From JAXGOI01 sp040767605 (GTDB taxonomy: Bacteria; Bacillota; Dehalobacteriia; UBA4068): a DNA stretch of 64,000 bases. The notes beneath the pieces were generated by a model. It was not told the origin of the DNA. It did not search any database and saw only the letters and a program-made list of their open reading frames with translations. The position numbers and the translations under genes are program-made. The stretch is taken from contig JAXGOI010000001.1 of the NCBI GenBank assembly GCA_040767605.1, positions 1,302,001-1,366,000 of the forward strand, written 5' to 3'. Below are positions 27,113 through 36,069 of this stretch, in pieces (the first letter of the stretch is position 1; every line of letters starts with the position of its first letter).

Positions 27113-27430
27113 ATGATTGAGCTGAATAAGGACACATTTGAAGAGGAAGTTCTCAATGCCGGGGGCAAAGTTTTTGTTGATTATTACAGCGATAGCTGTG
27201 TTCCGTGCGCGGCTTTAAAACCCTTTGTACATGCCTGCGCCCATAAGTATGGCGATAAATTAAAATTTACCATGCTTAATACAACAAAGGCCAGACGCCT
27301 AGCCATTAGCCAGGGGGTAATGGGCCTTCCGGTTATGGCAATTTATGAAAACGGAGAAAAGATTGAAGAGCTGATTAAAGATAATGCAAATGAGACTAAT
27401 ATTGAGGCAATGATTCAACGCTATATATAG
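27113..27430 (+). CDS. trxA: Glycine-reductase-type thioredoxin (CVPC active site)
   Basis: The 105-residue thioredoxin has an active site SDSCVPCAAL instead of the usual WCGPC. The same Cys-Val-Pro-Cys variation is known from thioredoxins in glycine-reductase clusters of amino-acid-fermenting clostridia. The cis-Pro lies in GLPVMAIYENG. It shuttles electrons from TrxB to GrdA. It lies 44 bases after trxB and upstream of grdA. Confidence 0.93.
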   Translation: MIELNKDTFEEEVLNAGGKVFVDYYSDSCVPCAALKPFVHACAHKYGDKLKFTMLNTTKARRLAISQGVMGLPVMAIYENGEKIEELIKDNANETNIEAMIQRYI

Positions 27431-27509
27431 TATTTTTGCTTATGTTTTTAGCTTAAAGGGCAATACCCTTTGCTGAAATACCCAATGCCATGAAAAAGGA
27501 GGAAAAGCT

Positions 27510-27980
27510 GTGGAAATTCTTAAAGGCAAGAAAGCAGTTATCATTGGCGACCGTGACGGCGTACCTGCCCCTGCCATTGCCGAATGTATATTAACCGCAG
27601 GCGCAGAAGTTGCTTTCTCTTCTACGGAATGCTTTGTCTGAACAGCGGCAGGCGCAATGGATTTGGAAAATCAAAAGAGGGTTAAGGAGCTTTCGGATCA
27701 GTACGGCCCCGAAAACCTGGTAGTGGTTCTCGGCGCTGCCGAAGGCGAAGCAGCCGGCCTGGCAGCTGAAACCGTTACCGCAGGAGACCCCACTTATGCC
27801 GGTCCATTGACAGGAGTCCAGTTAGGGCTCAAGGTTTATCATATTTGCGAAGAAGAAATTAAAAGAGAAGTTGATGCAAGCGTTTACGAGGAACAGGTTG
27901 GTATGATGGAAATGGTTCTGGATATTAATGCGATTGCCGAGGAAATGGCCGCTATCCGGAATCAGTTTACAAAATACTGA
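27510..27980 (+). CDS. grdA: Selenoprotein GrdA, component A of glycine/sarcosine/betaine reductase (in-frame UGA)
   Basis: The product is 156 residues, with the TGA at 27639-27641 read as selenocysteine 44 in TECFVUTAAGAMDLENQ, exactly the GrdA motif and the known Sec position. The GTG start at 27510 follows AAAAAGGAGG. The N-terminus (KGKKAVIIGDRDGVPAPAIAE) and the segments LGAAEGEAAGLAAETVT and GMMEMVLD are diagnostic. GrdA accepts the carboxymethyl group from protein B as a selenoether and hands a ketene equivalent to protein C. It is shared by all substrate-specific B components. Confidence 0.97.
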
Positions 27981-28119
27981 TATGTTTGCGCCTAAACAAA
28001 CCGGGCCGGTCCGCCTGATTTTGGCGCCCTTTAGGGAAACTGCTTGTAATTCATAATGCTTTACAAAAGTTATCCCGCAAAAATAATGCGATTGCATGGT
28101 GATTTATTATCATGATACG

Positions 28120-28153
28120 CAGCGCTGTGGGATTATGCCCCGGCGCTGTTTTT
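28120..28153 (+). terminator. attenuator-like hairpin between grdA and grdC
   Basis: CAGCGC (28120-28125) pairs with GCGCTG (28143-28148), a GGG/CCC extension is possible inside the loop, and TTTTTATT follows. Partial termination here would keep the small selenoprotein A in excess over protein C subunits. Confidence 0.55.
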
Positions 28154-28178
28154 ATTGAACAGGAAATGAGGAAAATCG

Positions 28179-29711
28179 ATGAATAGCGTTATCAAAGGGA
28201 CTTCTTATATTTTGGTGCATGGGCCGGATATGGTGGTTCATAATGGTACGACTCAGACGGCGGAATACGCCCTTAATCCCGGCTCGGAGTATTTAGCAAA
28301 GCTCCCCGGGCATTTACGAGTTAATGAGGATGCCGTAAGCTACCCGCCCAATCAGGTTTATATTGGCAATATGACCCCGGCCGAATTGGGAGAAATTGAA
28401 TCTCCCTGGTATGATAAAAAGGCCAAAGAATCCGGGCGCTTCGGAAAATTAGGCGAAATAATGCCCCAGGATGAGTTTTATATTCTCCTTCAGGCCTGTG
28501 ATGTTTTTGATTTGGTCTACCTGGAAAAGGGTTTTGTGGCTGAAGTAAAGCCCCGTTTTGAAAAACATCCTCTAATGGATGAAAGCCTGCTGGCCCGGAT
28601 TAAAGAAGGGGTGGAGCAGGCGGAGATTGAAAGGGCAATACTTAAAGAGAATGCCGCGGGGCTTTATCAGGATGCAAAGCTAATTGGCTGTGTCAGAAAG
28701 GCCCACGATGTTGATGAGAATCTTTCGGCCCATATTATTCAGGAGAATCTTATCTCAAAGGCCACCTCTGTTTTGGCTATTTTACATCTTATTAAGACAT
28801 CCGGTATTGATAAGGCCTTAGTAGATTTTGTTATTGATTGCTCTGAGGAGGCCTGCGGCGATATTAATCAGCGGGGTGGCGGCAATCTGGCTAAGGCGGC
28901 GGCGGAAATTGCCGGTTTAAAAAGCGCCTCAGGCGCTGATGTCCGGGCTTTTTGTGCGGCCCCGGCCCATGCCATTATTCATGCGGCGGCCCTTGTTGCC
29001 AGCGGTACCTACGATAATGTTATAGTTACAGCCGGCGGCTCATCTGCTAAACTTGGGATGAACGGCAAAGACCATGTTAAAAAGGGCCTACCTATTTTAG
29101 AGGATTGCCTGGGGGGCTTCAGCGTGCTTATTTCTAAAAACGACGGCATAAACCCGGAAATCCTCAGCGAGTATACCGGCAGGCATATGGTTGGCAGCGG
29201 TTCCTCACCCCAGGCGGTAACCACAGCCTTAGTTGCCGACCCGCTGGATAAAATGGGCATAAAATTTTTTGATATTGATAAATATTCCGCAGAGATGCAA
29301 AACCCAGATATCACTAAGCCGGCCGGCGCCGGCGATGTGCCTTTGGCAAATTATAAAATGATTGGCGCTTTGGCTGTTATGCGCGGTGAAATTGAAAGGG
29401 GAGACCTTGCCGGTTTTATAGAAAAGCATGGCATGACGGGCTGGGCCCCAACTCAGGGCCATATACCATCCGGTATTCCCTATTTGGGCTTTGCCCGGGA
29501 GGATATTTTATCCGGTAAAATTAAGCGCTGTATGATTATAGGCAAGGGCAGTCTCTTTCTTGCCCGGATGACAAATCTTTTTGACGGTGTCTCCTTTATT
29601 GTCCAGAAAAACTCAGGCCGGGCTAATCAGGCCGGTATTTCCGAGGAGGCCGTTAAAAAGCTGATTGCCCAATCCTTGCGGCAGCTGGCTCAATCAATGG
29701 CTGAGGAATAG
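28179..29711 (+). CDS. grdC: Protein C beta subunit of glycine/sarcosine/betaine reductase
   Basis: The 510-residue product has the N-terminal GTSYILVHGPDMVVHNGTTQ and central GGNLAKAAAEIAG segments of GrdC, a relative of beta-ketoacyl-ACP synthase III. With GrdD it takes the carboxymethyl group from selenoprotein A and releases acetyl phosphate, from which acetate kinase would make ATP. The ATG follows AGGAAATGAGG. It ends 10 bases before grdD. Confidence 0.95.
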   Translation: MNSVIKGTSYILVHGPDMVVHNGTTQTAEYALNPGSEYLAKLPGHLRVNEDAVSYPPNQVYIGNMTPAELGEIESPWYDKKAKESGRFGKLGEIMPQDEFYILLQACDVFDLVYLEKGFVAEVKPRFEKHPLMDESLLARIKEGVEQAEIERAILKENAAGLYQDAKLIGCVRKAHDVDENLSAHIIQENLISKATSVLAILHLIKTSGIDKALVDFVIDCSEEACGDINQRGGGNLAKAAAEIAGLKSASGADVRAFCAAPAHAIIHAAALVASGTYDNVIVTAGGSSAKLGMNGKDHVKKGLPILEDCLGGFSVLISKNDGINPEILSEYTGRHMVGSGSSPQAVTTALVADPLDKMGIKFFDIDKYSAEMQNPDITKPAGAGDVPLANYKMIGALAVMRGEIERGDLAGFIEKHGMTGWAPTQGHIPSGIPYLGFAREDILSGKIKRCMIIGKGSLFLARMTNLFDGVSFIVQKNSGRANQAGISEEAVKKLIAQSLRQLAQSMAEE

Positions 29712-29721
29712 AGGTGATAAA

Positions 29722-30882
29722 ATGGCGGATTTAACTAAAAAACTCATTGCAAAAACTTTTCTTGATCTCGCTGATACTTTAGAAACAGGCAGTTATAAAA
29801 AAGCTCCCCGTATACTGGTATCTGGTTTGGGCAGCGAATACGGGGAAGAAAATATTATGGCTGGCGCGGCGGCTGCTGCGGCGCAAGGCGCCGAAATTAT
29901 TTATATCGGGAATGCAAAGGATGAAAAAATCCGGACTATAGCGGCCTCTTCCGAGGGGGATGCCCATGATATTATGGGGAGGCTGCTTAAAAATGGAGAG
30001 GCCGACGGCGCTGTTACTATGCATTATTCTTTTCCCATCGGTGTTTCAACGGTGGGGAGGGTGATGACCCCTGCCAGGGGTAAACCCATGTATATAGCCA
30101 CAACAACCGGAACCTCCTCTTCCAACAGATTAGAGGGCCTGATAAAAAATGCCATAAACGGAATTATAACGGCTAAGGCTTGCGGTTTAAAAGAGCCGAC
30201 TATCGGCATCCTCAATATTGAAGGCGCCCGCCAGGCCGAAACCGCCCTTAAAGAGCTGCAGTCAAGGGGCTATAAAATCAATTTTGCCTCATCGGGGCGG
30301 GCCGACGGCGGCAGCATTATGAGGGGTAACGATATATTAACCGGCGCCTGTGATGTTCTGGTTAGCGACCCTTTAACAGGGAATATCTTAGTTAAGGTTC
30401 TCAGTTCCTTTACAACAGGGGGCGGCTATGAGGCCACAGGCTGGGGGTACGGCCCCGGAATAGGGTTTGGCTATGATAATTTGATAATGATAGTTTCCCG
30501 GGCTTCGGGGGCGCCGGTTATCGCTAATGCTATTGCCTTTGCCTCGGAGTTGGTAAGGGGTAATTATCGGGAAATCGCGGCGGCCGAGTTTGCCTCTGCC
30601 GAAAAGGCGGGGTTAAAAAATATCCTTGAAAATATCCGGCAGAAGCAGCCTTCTGCAACACAGCCCGCGCCCTGTAAAGCGCCGCCTAAAGAAATTGTTA
30701 CGGCAGATATTGCCGGCCTTGAAATTACCGACCTTGACGATGCTGTCGGCGCTCTTTGGCAGGCGGGTATTTATGCCGAAAGCGGTATGGGCTGTACCGG
30801 GCCTATAATTTTAGTTAATGAGGCCAGGCTGGATGAGGCTCTAAAAGTGCTGGCTGCCGGAGGCTGGGTTTCGGCATCATAG
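29722..30882 (+). CDS. grdD: Protein C alpha subunit of glycine/sarcosine/betaine reductase
   Basis: The product has 386 residues from the ATG at 29722 after GAGGTGATAA; an in-frame ATG at 29665 lies inside grdC and has no site. GrdD is related to the fatty-acid/phospholipid protein PlsX, and ILVSGLGSEYGEE and DVLVSDPLTGNI fit. Cys358 in GMGCTGP lies at almost the same position as the acetyl-carrying Cys359 reported for the Eubacterium acidaminophilum protein. It catalyses phosphorolysis of the acetyl-thioester to acetyl phosphate. Confidence 0.95.
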   Translation: MADLTKKLIAKTFLDLADTLETGSYKKAPRILVSGLGSEYGEENIMAGAAAAAAQGAEIIYIGNAKDEKIRTIAASSEGDAHDIMGRLLKNGEADGAVTMHYSFPIGVSTVGRVMTPARGKPMYIATTTGTSSSNRLEGLIKNAINGIITAKACGLKEPTIGILNIEGARQAETALKELQSRGYKINFASSGRADGGSIMRGNDILTGACDVLVSDPLTGNILVKVLSSFTTGGGYEATGWGYGPGIGFGYDNLIMIVSRASGAPVIANAIAFASELVRGNYREIAAAEFASAEKAGLKNILENIRQKQPSATQPAPCKAPPKEIVTADIAGLEITDLDDAVGALWQAGIYAESGMGCTGPIILVNEARLDEALKVLAAGGWVSAS

Positions 30883-31040
30883 CTATAACCATGGAGCCTA
30901 AGAGCCCTCTAAGGCAGGGCTGTGCCATCGGCATACCAATAATTTGATTCACGGCACGGTTTAGGCGCCGGCAATAAAAAATATATAAATTAGGTTTAGA
31001 GTAATTTAGATTATTATAATAAGCGGAGAGGTCTTACGGT

Positions 31041-32447
31041 ATGGATTATTCCCTATTACCAAAAGTGGATCAGCTATTATCGGCATTAGAGAAATTGCCT
31101 GAAATACCGGTGGATGATTATAATAGGCCCATAGCCTTAAGCGCCGGCCGGGAGGCAATTCAGAACCTGCGTATGGAGGTTAAGCAATTTTCTTCTTTTA
31201 CCAGGGAGGCTTTATTTGCCCAATGCCTGGAGGAAACTCTGGCAATTTATAAACAAAAATCCGCCCCCTCTTTGCGGCGGGTAATTAATGCCACCGGTAT
31301 TGTGCTGCATACAAATTTAGGCCGTTCCCCTCTGGCAAAAGAGGCGATTAAAGCGGTAGCCGAAGTAGCCGGAAATTATTGTAATCTGGAAATAAATCTT
31401 ACCGATGGCAAACGCAGCAGCCGCTATGATCATCTAAGTAATTTGCTAAGAGAGCTCACCGGGGCAGAAGACGCTTTAGTTGTTAATAATAATGCGGCGG
31501 CGGTTTTACTCACCCTGGATACCCTTACCTGCGGCGGAGAGGCTATTGTATCCCGCGGGCAGCTGGTGGAGATTGGCGGCAGCTTCCGCATACCGGATAT
31601 TATGCGAAAAAGCGGGACGGTATTGCGGGAAGTGGGTACCACTAATAAAACTTATCTCAGTGATTATAAAAATGCCATTAATGAGAATACAAAGGCATTG
31701 GTGCAGGTACACCCCAGTAATTTTACTATGAGCGGCTTTGTGGAGGAAGTAGCCGCCTCTGATTTAGCAGGGCTTGCCCATGCTTATAAATTGCCTTTAA
31801 TTTATGATCTGGGCAGCGGCTGCCTATTCCCCTTTAGCCAAAAAGGTATAGGCAAAGAGCCGCACCCGGAACAATTAATTAAAGACGGTGCGGATATTCT
31901 TACATTCTCCGGAGATAAACTTTTAGGCGGCCCCCAGGCAGGGATTATTATCGGTAAAAAGAAATACATTGATATAATTAAAAAAAACCCCCTAACCAGG
32001 GCCTTGCGTGTTGATAAGTTTACCGTAGCCGCCCTGGAGACTACATTGCGCCTTTATCAAGGCGGAAGAGCCGGGGAATGCATACCCACAATAGCCATGC
32101 TTACGGCGGAGCCTGAGGCCCTTAAGGAAAAGGGGGAGATATTATACCGGCTTTTAATTGAAGAGCCTGAGGCGGCATCCTTGTATGAAGTTAATCTATT
32201 GCAGGGTATTTCACCGGTGGGGGGCGGTTCTTTGCCGGGAATTGAGCTTCCCGCCTATGTTTTGGAAATTAGCCCCAAAAAGAATAAAGCCGCGGCCTTA
32301 TTATCCGATTTGCGGGAGGGTAACCCTGCCATACTGGGGTATATTCAAAACGATAAAGCTTTATTTGATGTCCGCACCATTGATAAAAGCCAATTATGTA
32401 TTGTGGCGGCAGAAATTATGGCCGCTGCCCGGAGGATAAGTTTGTGA
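31041..32447 (+). CDS. selA: L-seryl-tRNA(Sec) selenium transferase
   Basis: The 468-residue PLP enzyme has the N-terminal RRVINATGIVLHTNLGRSPL and the PLP Lys in FSGDKLLGGPQAG. It converts Ser-tRNA(Sec) to Sec-tRNA(Sec) using selenophosphate. The ATG follows GCGGAGAGG. It lies downstream of grdD and overlaps selB by four bases. SelD (selenophosphate synthetase) is not in this window. Confidence 0.97.
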   Translation: MDYSLLPKVDQLLSALEKLPEIPVDDYNRPIALSAGREAIQNLRMEVKQFSSFTREALFAQCLEETLAIYKQKSAPSLRRVINATGIVLHTNLGRSPLAKEAIKAVAEVAGNYCNLEINLTDGKRSSRYDHLSNLLRELTGAEDALVVNNNAAAVLLTLDTLTCGGEAIVSRGQLVEIGGSFRIPDIMRKSGTVLREVGTTNKTYLSDYKNAINENTKALVQVHPSNFTMSGFVEEVAASDLAGLAHAYKLPLIYDLGSGCLFPFSQKGIGKEPHPEQLIKDGADILTFSGDKLLGGPQAGIIIGKKKYIDIIKKNPLTRALRVDKFTVAALETTLRLYQGGRAGECIPTIAMLTAEPEALKEKGEILYRLLIEEPEAASLYEVNLLQGISPVGGGSLPGIELPAYVLEISPKKNKAAALLSDLREGNPAILGYIQNDKALFDVRTIDKSQLCIVAAEIMAAARRISL

Positions 32448-34351
32448 ATAATCCCAAGCATATTATTGTCGGTACCGCAGGCCATGTAGACCATGGAAAA
32501 ACGTTGCTTACGGCGGCGTTAACCGGCATCGATACAGACCGCCTGCCGGAGGAGAAAAAAAGAGGTATGACTATTGTTCCCGGCTTTGTCTCTTTGAATT
32601 TGCAAAGCGGACGCAGGCTTGGTTTAATTGATGTGCCGGGGCATGAGAAGTTTGTTAAAAATATGCTGGCCGGCGTGGCCGGAATTGATATGGTAATGCT
32701 GGTTATCGCAGCGGATGAGGGGGTTATGCCTCAAACTGTTGAGCATCTGAATATTTTGCATTTACTGGGCATTGATAAAGGTGTGGTGGTCATCACCAAA
32801 ATCGATATGGTAGATGAAGAATGGCTGGCTATGATACATGAGCAGGTGCAGGAATTAATCGCTTCAACCTCCTTAAAAAACGCGCCCATAGTTGCCGTTT
32901 CCGCCTATAAGGGCCAAAATATCGATACCCTGCTGAATGTTTTAGATGAAGTTGCGGCGAGTTTGGAAGAAAAGCCCTGCTCCGGTTATTGCCGCCTGCC
33001 TATTGACCGGGTCTTCAGCAAAAAAGGCTTTGGTACTGTGGTTACAGGCACTCTTTGGAATGGTAGGATAAGCATAGGGCAGAAACTACAATTAATGCCG
33101 AAAGAATGCGAGGTGCGGGTTCGCGGCTTACAGGTCCATGGTAAGCCGGTAGAGGAGGCGCTGGCCGGGCAAAGAACAGCCATTAATTTGGCGGGGACTG
33201 AAATTGATAAAGTTGTATGCGGCAGCTGGCTGGCGGAGCCGGGCTTATTGCGGGAAACCCTGAGGATAGATGTAAATCTGAATTTACTGGCTTCCGCCAA
33301 GGCTCTTCCTCAACGCGCCCGGGTACGCATTCATCACGGTACCGCCGAGGTATTAGGAAGAATCAATCTTCTGGACAGGGATAAATTAATGCCCGGCGAA
33401 AGCCATACGGCCCAGTTAATTTTAGAGGCGCCTTTATCGCCCTTAAGGGGAGACCGTTTAATAATACGGGCCTATTCCCCTATGCTTACCATTGGCGGCG
33501 CAATTGTTCTTGACCCAAGCCCCCCAAAGCATAAACGCTTTGATCAAGCGGTTTTGAATCAATTATCCGCAAAACAGGGAAAAGATACCGGGGAGGCAAT
33601 TCTGGATTTAATATGTAAATCAAAAAAGCCTCTGACCATGGCGGAGATAGCTAATTTAGCCCAATTAATGCTTTCAGAGGCAGAGCCTTATATTGAAAAA
33701 TATAGGGAGAACGGTAGCCTGATTGCTCTAAAAATAGATAATGAAGCACAATATATATCTTTGGAACAAAAAAACAATTTACTTTCCCTCACCCTTATAC
33801 AGCTTAGGGATTATCATCAAAAATATCCTTTGCGCAGGGGTATGCCGGTTGCGGAATTACGCCAGCGAATCTTTCCGGCCTATCATGTTAAGCAATTGGC
33901 CGTATTATTAGAAAAATGGCGGGAAGAGGCCTTTTTAAGCGTCAATGGAGCGGTGGTTTCTTTGGCGGATTTCCTCTATCGTCCAAATTCTAAGCAGGAA
34001 AAGGTCCTTGAGAAGATTATAGAGTATTATGAAACGGCAAAATTTACCCCGTTAAAATGGAATGATTTAATGAAGGAATTCTCTATCCCCTCAGCCGAAG
34101 CCGGGGAATATCAGCTTTGGCTTTTGGAAAACGCTAAATTAATTAAAGCGGGAGAGCTTTTCTATGCCACTGGGGCCATAAAAGAAGCGGCAGATATTTT
34201 ACGCAAAAAATTTCAGGCCCGGAGCTTTACTATAGGAGAGGCCAGAGATATTTTGAATATAAGCCGTAAATATACCCAATATATTTTAGATTATCTGGAT
34301 ATGCGGAAAATAACCGTAAGAGAAGAAGATACCCGCCGTTTTCTGGCCTGA
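32444..34351 (+). CDS. selB: Selenocysteine-specific elongation factor SelB
   Basis: The product has 635 residues from the GTG at 32444, which overlaps the selA stop (GTGA) and follows GGAGG by 8 bases. GTPase motifs are G1 GTAGHVDHGKT, G3 DVPGHEKF and G4 TKID. The C-terminal half contains the winged-helix repeats that bind the SECIS hairpin. It delivers Sec-tRNA to UGA codons such as those in the GrdB-like gene and grdA. The tRNA-Sec gene follows by 15 bases. Confidence 0.97.
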   Translation: MNNPKHIIVGTAGHVDHGKTLLTAALTGIDTDRLPEEKKRGMTIVPGFVSLNLQSGRRLGLIDVPGHEKFVKNMLAGVAGIDMVMLVIAADEGVMPQTVEHLNILHLLGIDKGVVVITKIDMVDEEWLAMIHEQVQELIASTSLKNAPIVAVSAYKGQNIDTLLNVLDEVAASLEEKPCSGYCRLPIDRVFSKKGFGTVVTGTLWNGRISIGQKLQLMPKECEVRVRGLQVHGKPVEEALAGQRTAINLAGTEIDKVVCGSWLAEPGLLRETLRIDVNLNLLASAKALPQRARVRIHHGTAEVLGRINLLDRDKLMPGESHTAQLILEAPLSPLRGDRLIIRAYSPMLTIGGAIVLDPSPPKHKRFDQAVLNQLSAKQGKDTGEAILDLICKSKKPLTMAEIANLAQLMLSEAEPYIEKYRENGSLIALKIDNEAQYISLEQKNNLLSLTLIQLRDYHQKYPLRRGMPVAELRQRIFPAYHVKQLAVLLEKWREEAFLSVNGAVVSLADFLYRPNSKQEKVLEKIIEYYETAKFTPLKWNDLMKEFSIPSAEAGEYQLWLLENAKLIKAGELFYATGAIKEAADILRKKFQARSFTIGEARDILNISRKYTQYILDYLDMRKITVREEDTRRFLA

Positions 34352-34366
34352 TTTTTAGCATAATAT

Positions 34367-34464
34367 GGGGGCGGAGCCGGCCTGGTGGCCGGGGCGGACT
34401 TCAAATCCGTTTGCGAGGCGGCAGCCCCGTCTCTGGTGTGTTCAATTCACACACGCCCCCGCCA
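34367..34464 (+). tRNA. selC: tRNA-Sec (anticodon UCA)
   Basis: The 98-base tRNA with encoded CCA has anticodon TCA in GGACTTCAAATCC, the long D stem (GCCGGCC...GGCCGG) and the long variable arm typical of bacterial tRNA-Sec. The acceptor is GGGGGCGG against ACGCCCCC, which leaves a G-A mismatch at the eighth pair if the T stem is GTGTG/CACAC. It ends the selA-selB-selC cassette. Confidence 0.95.
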
Positions 34465-34568
34465 AATTTATCTGAAGCTCGATAAGGTTCTTCTTTTTAT
34501 AATCTACTCTTACCAGGCAGATAAGCTGTTTTTTATTATTTTAAGTAAGTCTTTTAAGATAAAAAGAG

Positions 34569-34608
34569 GCAAAGGGCAGTAATCCTCTTTTGGATTACTG
34601 CCCTTTGC
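34569..34608 (-). terminator. strong hairpin terminator, mainly for the minus-strand regulator
   Basis: A perfect 17-bp stem (34569-34585 with 34592-34608) has a 6-base loop. On the minus strand it is followed by CCTCTTTTTATC, a T-rich tail for the FCD regulator. On the plus strand there is no T-tract, but the stem may still block read-through from tRNA-Sec. Confidence 0.8.
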
Positions 34609-34644
34609 CCTGACGCAAGAATTAATTTAAAATATTAATCTATT

Positions 34645-35370
34645 TTATAAGCTTTCAGCCCCATCCCCTTTAATGCTGGGGAAGGGTCTTTCCGAATTAA
34701 ATAATTCACTTGCTAAATCCATAATATGGCAATGCATTAATTGCCCGGCTTTATCAGCATTGCCATTGGCCATGGCTTGTAAAATCTCTATATGTTCGTG
34801 TTTTTGCAGAGAAATTTGATATTGAATATAAGAAAACGGCATATAAGAATTGTTTTGCAGTAAAATAATTTTTAACAGTTGCTCTAAGACTTTATTCCCG
34901 GAATAGCGGGCAATTTTTGTATGAAATTCCAGGTTTTCTTCTTCCCCTAATTCCCCTTTTTTTTGCTTCTCCGCCTGTTTATCTAAAATGGTTTTAAGGT
35001 AGTCTATTTGCCCGGCGGTTATTTTTTGGGTGGCCAGGCGAACAGCAGGCGGCTCTAATAATAACCTTATATATAAAATATCCGCATAAATTTGCTCATT
35101 ACTGGTATTAATTACCTTTACCAGGCTATGGGTAAATTCGTTAAAGTGGTTTTCGTTTTTCAGCTTATTATAATATTGTTTGCCGGCTTCGGTAAGTATG
35201 CGCCCTTTATTACTTACTTTAGCAATATGCCCGCTATGCTCTAATTCTTGCAGCATTCTGCCAATTGTGGCTTGTGATTGCGTTAGCCTTAGAGAAAGAT
35301 AACTGGCGCCAATAGGCATATTGGCTTCCTGCATCTCTTCTAAGATATAATACTCCAGTTTTTTAGGCAT
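34645..35370 (-). CDS. FCD-domain transcriptional regulator with atypical winged helix
   Basis: The 241-residue product has an N-terminal winged helix (LEEMQEANMPIGASYLSLRLTQ...GRMLQELEHSG) that lacks the classical GntR signature. The C-terminal all-helical domain (residues ~90-225) has the FCD pattern: R..LEPPAVRLAT, a central FHTKIARYSGN and a late His in MHCHIMDLA. FCD domains bind metal and small organic acids. The gene is divergent from an MFS transporter across about 700 bases, so that transporter is the obvious candidate target. Confidence 0.8.
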   Translation of the reverse strand: MPKKLEYYILEEMQEANMPIGASYLSLRLTQSQATIGRMLQELEHSGHIAKVSNKGRILTEAGKQYYNKLKNENHFNEFTHSLVKVINTSNEQIYADILYIRLLLEPPAVRLATQKITAGQIDYLKTILDKQAEKQKKGELGEEENLEFHTKIARYSGNKVLEQLLKIILLQNNSYMPFSYIQYQISLQKHEHIEILQAMANGNADKAGQLMHCHIMDLASELFNSERPFPSIKGDGAESL

Positions 35371-36069
35371 ATTTATATCCCCTATTTTGCTTTATTAAAC
35401 TGTACTGGGATGCCAAGCCCCGGCCCTTTAGGCTGAATTATAAATTGAATTAAAAAAGCCGGGTATTAAGCTAATATAAAAAATATGAATATTGCCTGAG
35501 AAATTCGGCTATCCCATTATAGTTTGTGTTAATGTTTTATTGCGCGCATATTTTAAAAAAATGAAATTGTATGCTATAAGCACAATTTTTAAAATTGCCA
35601 ACAGTTTTATTTGTATAGGGGAGTAGTCTGCCATAGGCTATATAAACCTGAGGGGAGAAAAACATTATATATTTTAGCTGGGCTTAATTTCAAAGAGGTT
35701 CAGGAGTGATGAATGATTACTGATAAATGATGAATTAAATATATTGTAATGCCCTTTACCTAAAAAGTCAAGAAAATACCCCCATAATATGGTAAAAATA
35801 AAAGTAAAATACCAATAGAGGGGTTTTGCCCGCCGTATAGCAAGGGAAGAGGCTAATTATTTATAAAATAGCCGGAGAAAAGCTGCTTTTAACTTCTTTA
35901 GAAGGCCTTAAAAGAATTCAGGGAAAAGCCCCGGCCTATCTTCTTTGTGGGATAAACCGGCTATTTCCGAAGGGGGTATTAAAATCTAAAATAATAGGGG
36001 CTTAAACTTATCCGTACTTTTTATTTCAATTATTTTAAATATAAATTATCTTGAAAAGAGGGGGACACT
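35371..36069 (+). promoter_or_regulatory. 699-bp AT-rich divergent regulatory region
   Basis: This gap between the FCD regulator and the MFS transporter has no supported gene. ATTGT (35566-35570) and ACAAT (35582-35586) form an inverted repeat that nests TGCT-ATA-AGCA, a plausible operator for the regulator. Nothing else is recognised. Confidence 0.4.

Noticed and set aside
27639..27641. TGA splitting grdA, read as a pseudogene
   Set aside because: It is codon 44 in CFVUTAAGAMD, the conserved selenocysteine position of GrdA.
34385..34582. 65-residue plus-strand frame over tRNA-Sec
   Set aside because: It overlaps the tRNA-Sec gene and the terminator and has no ribosome-binding site.
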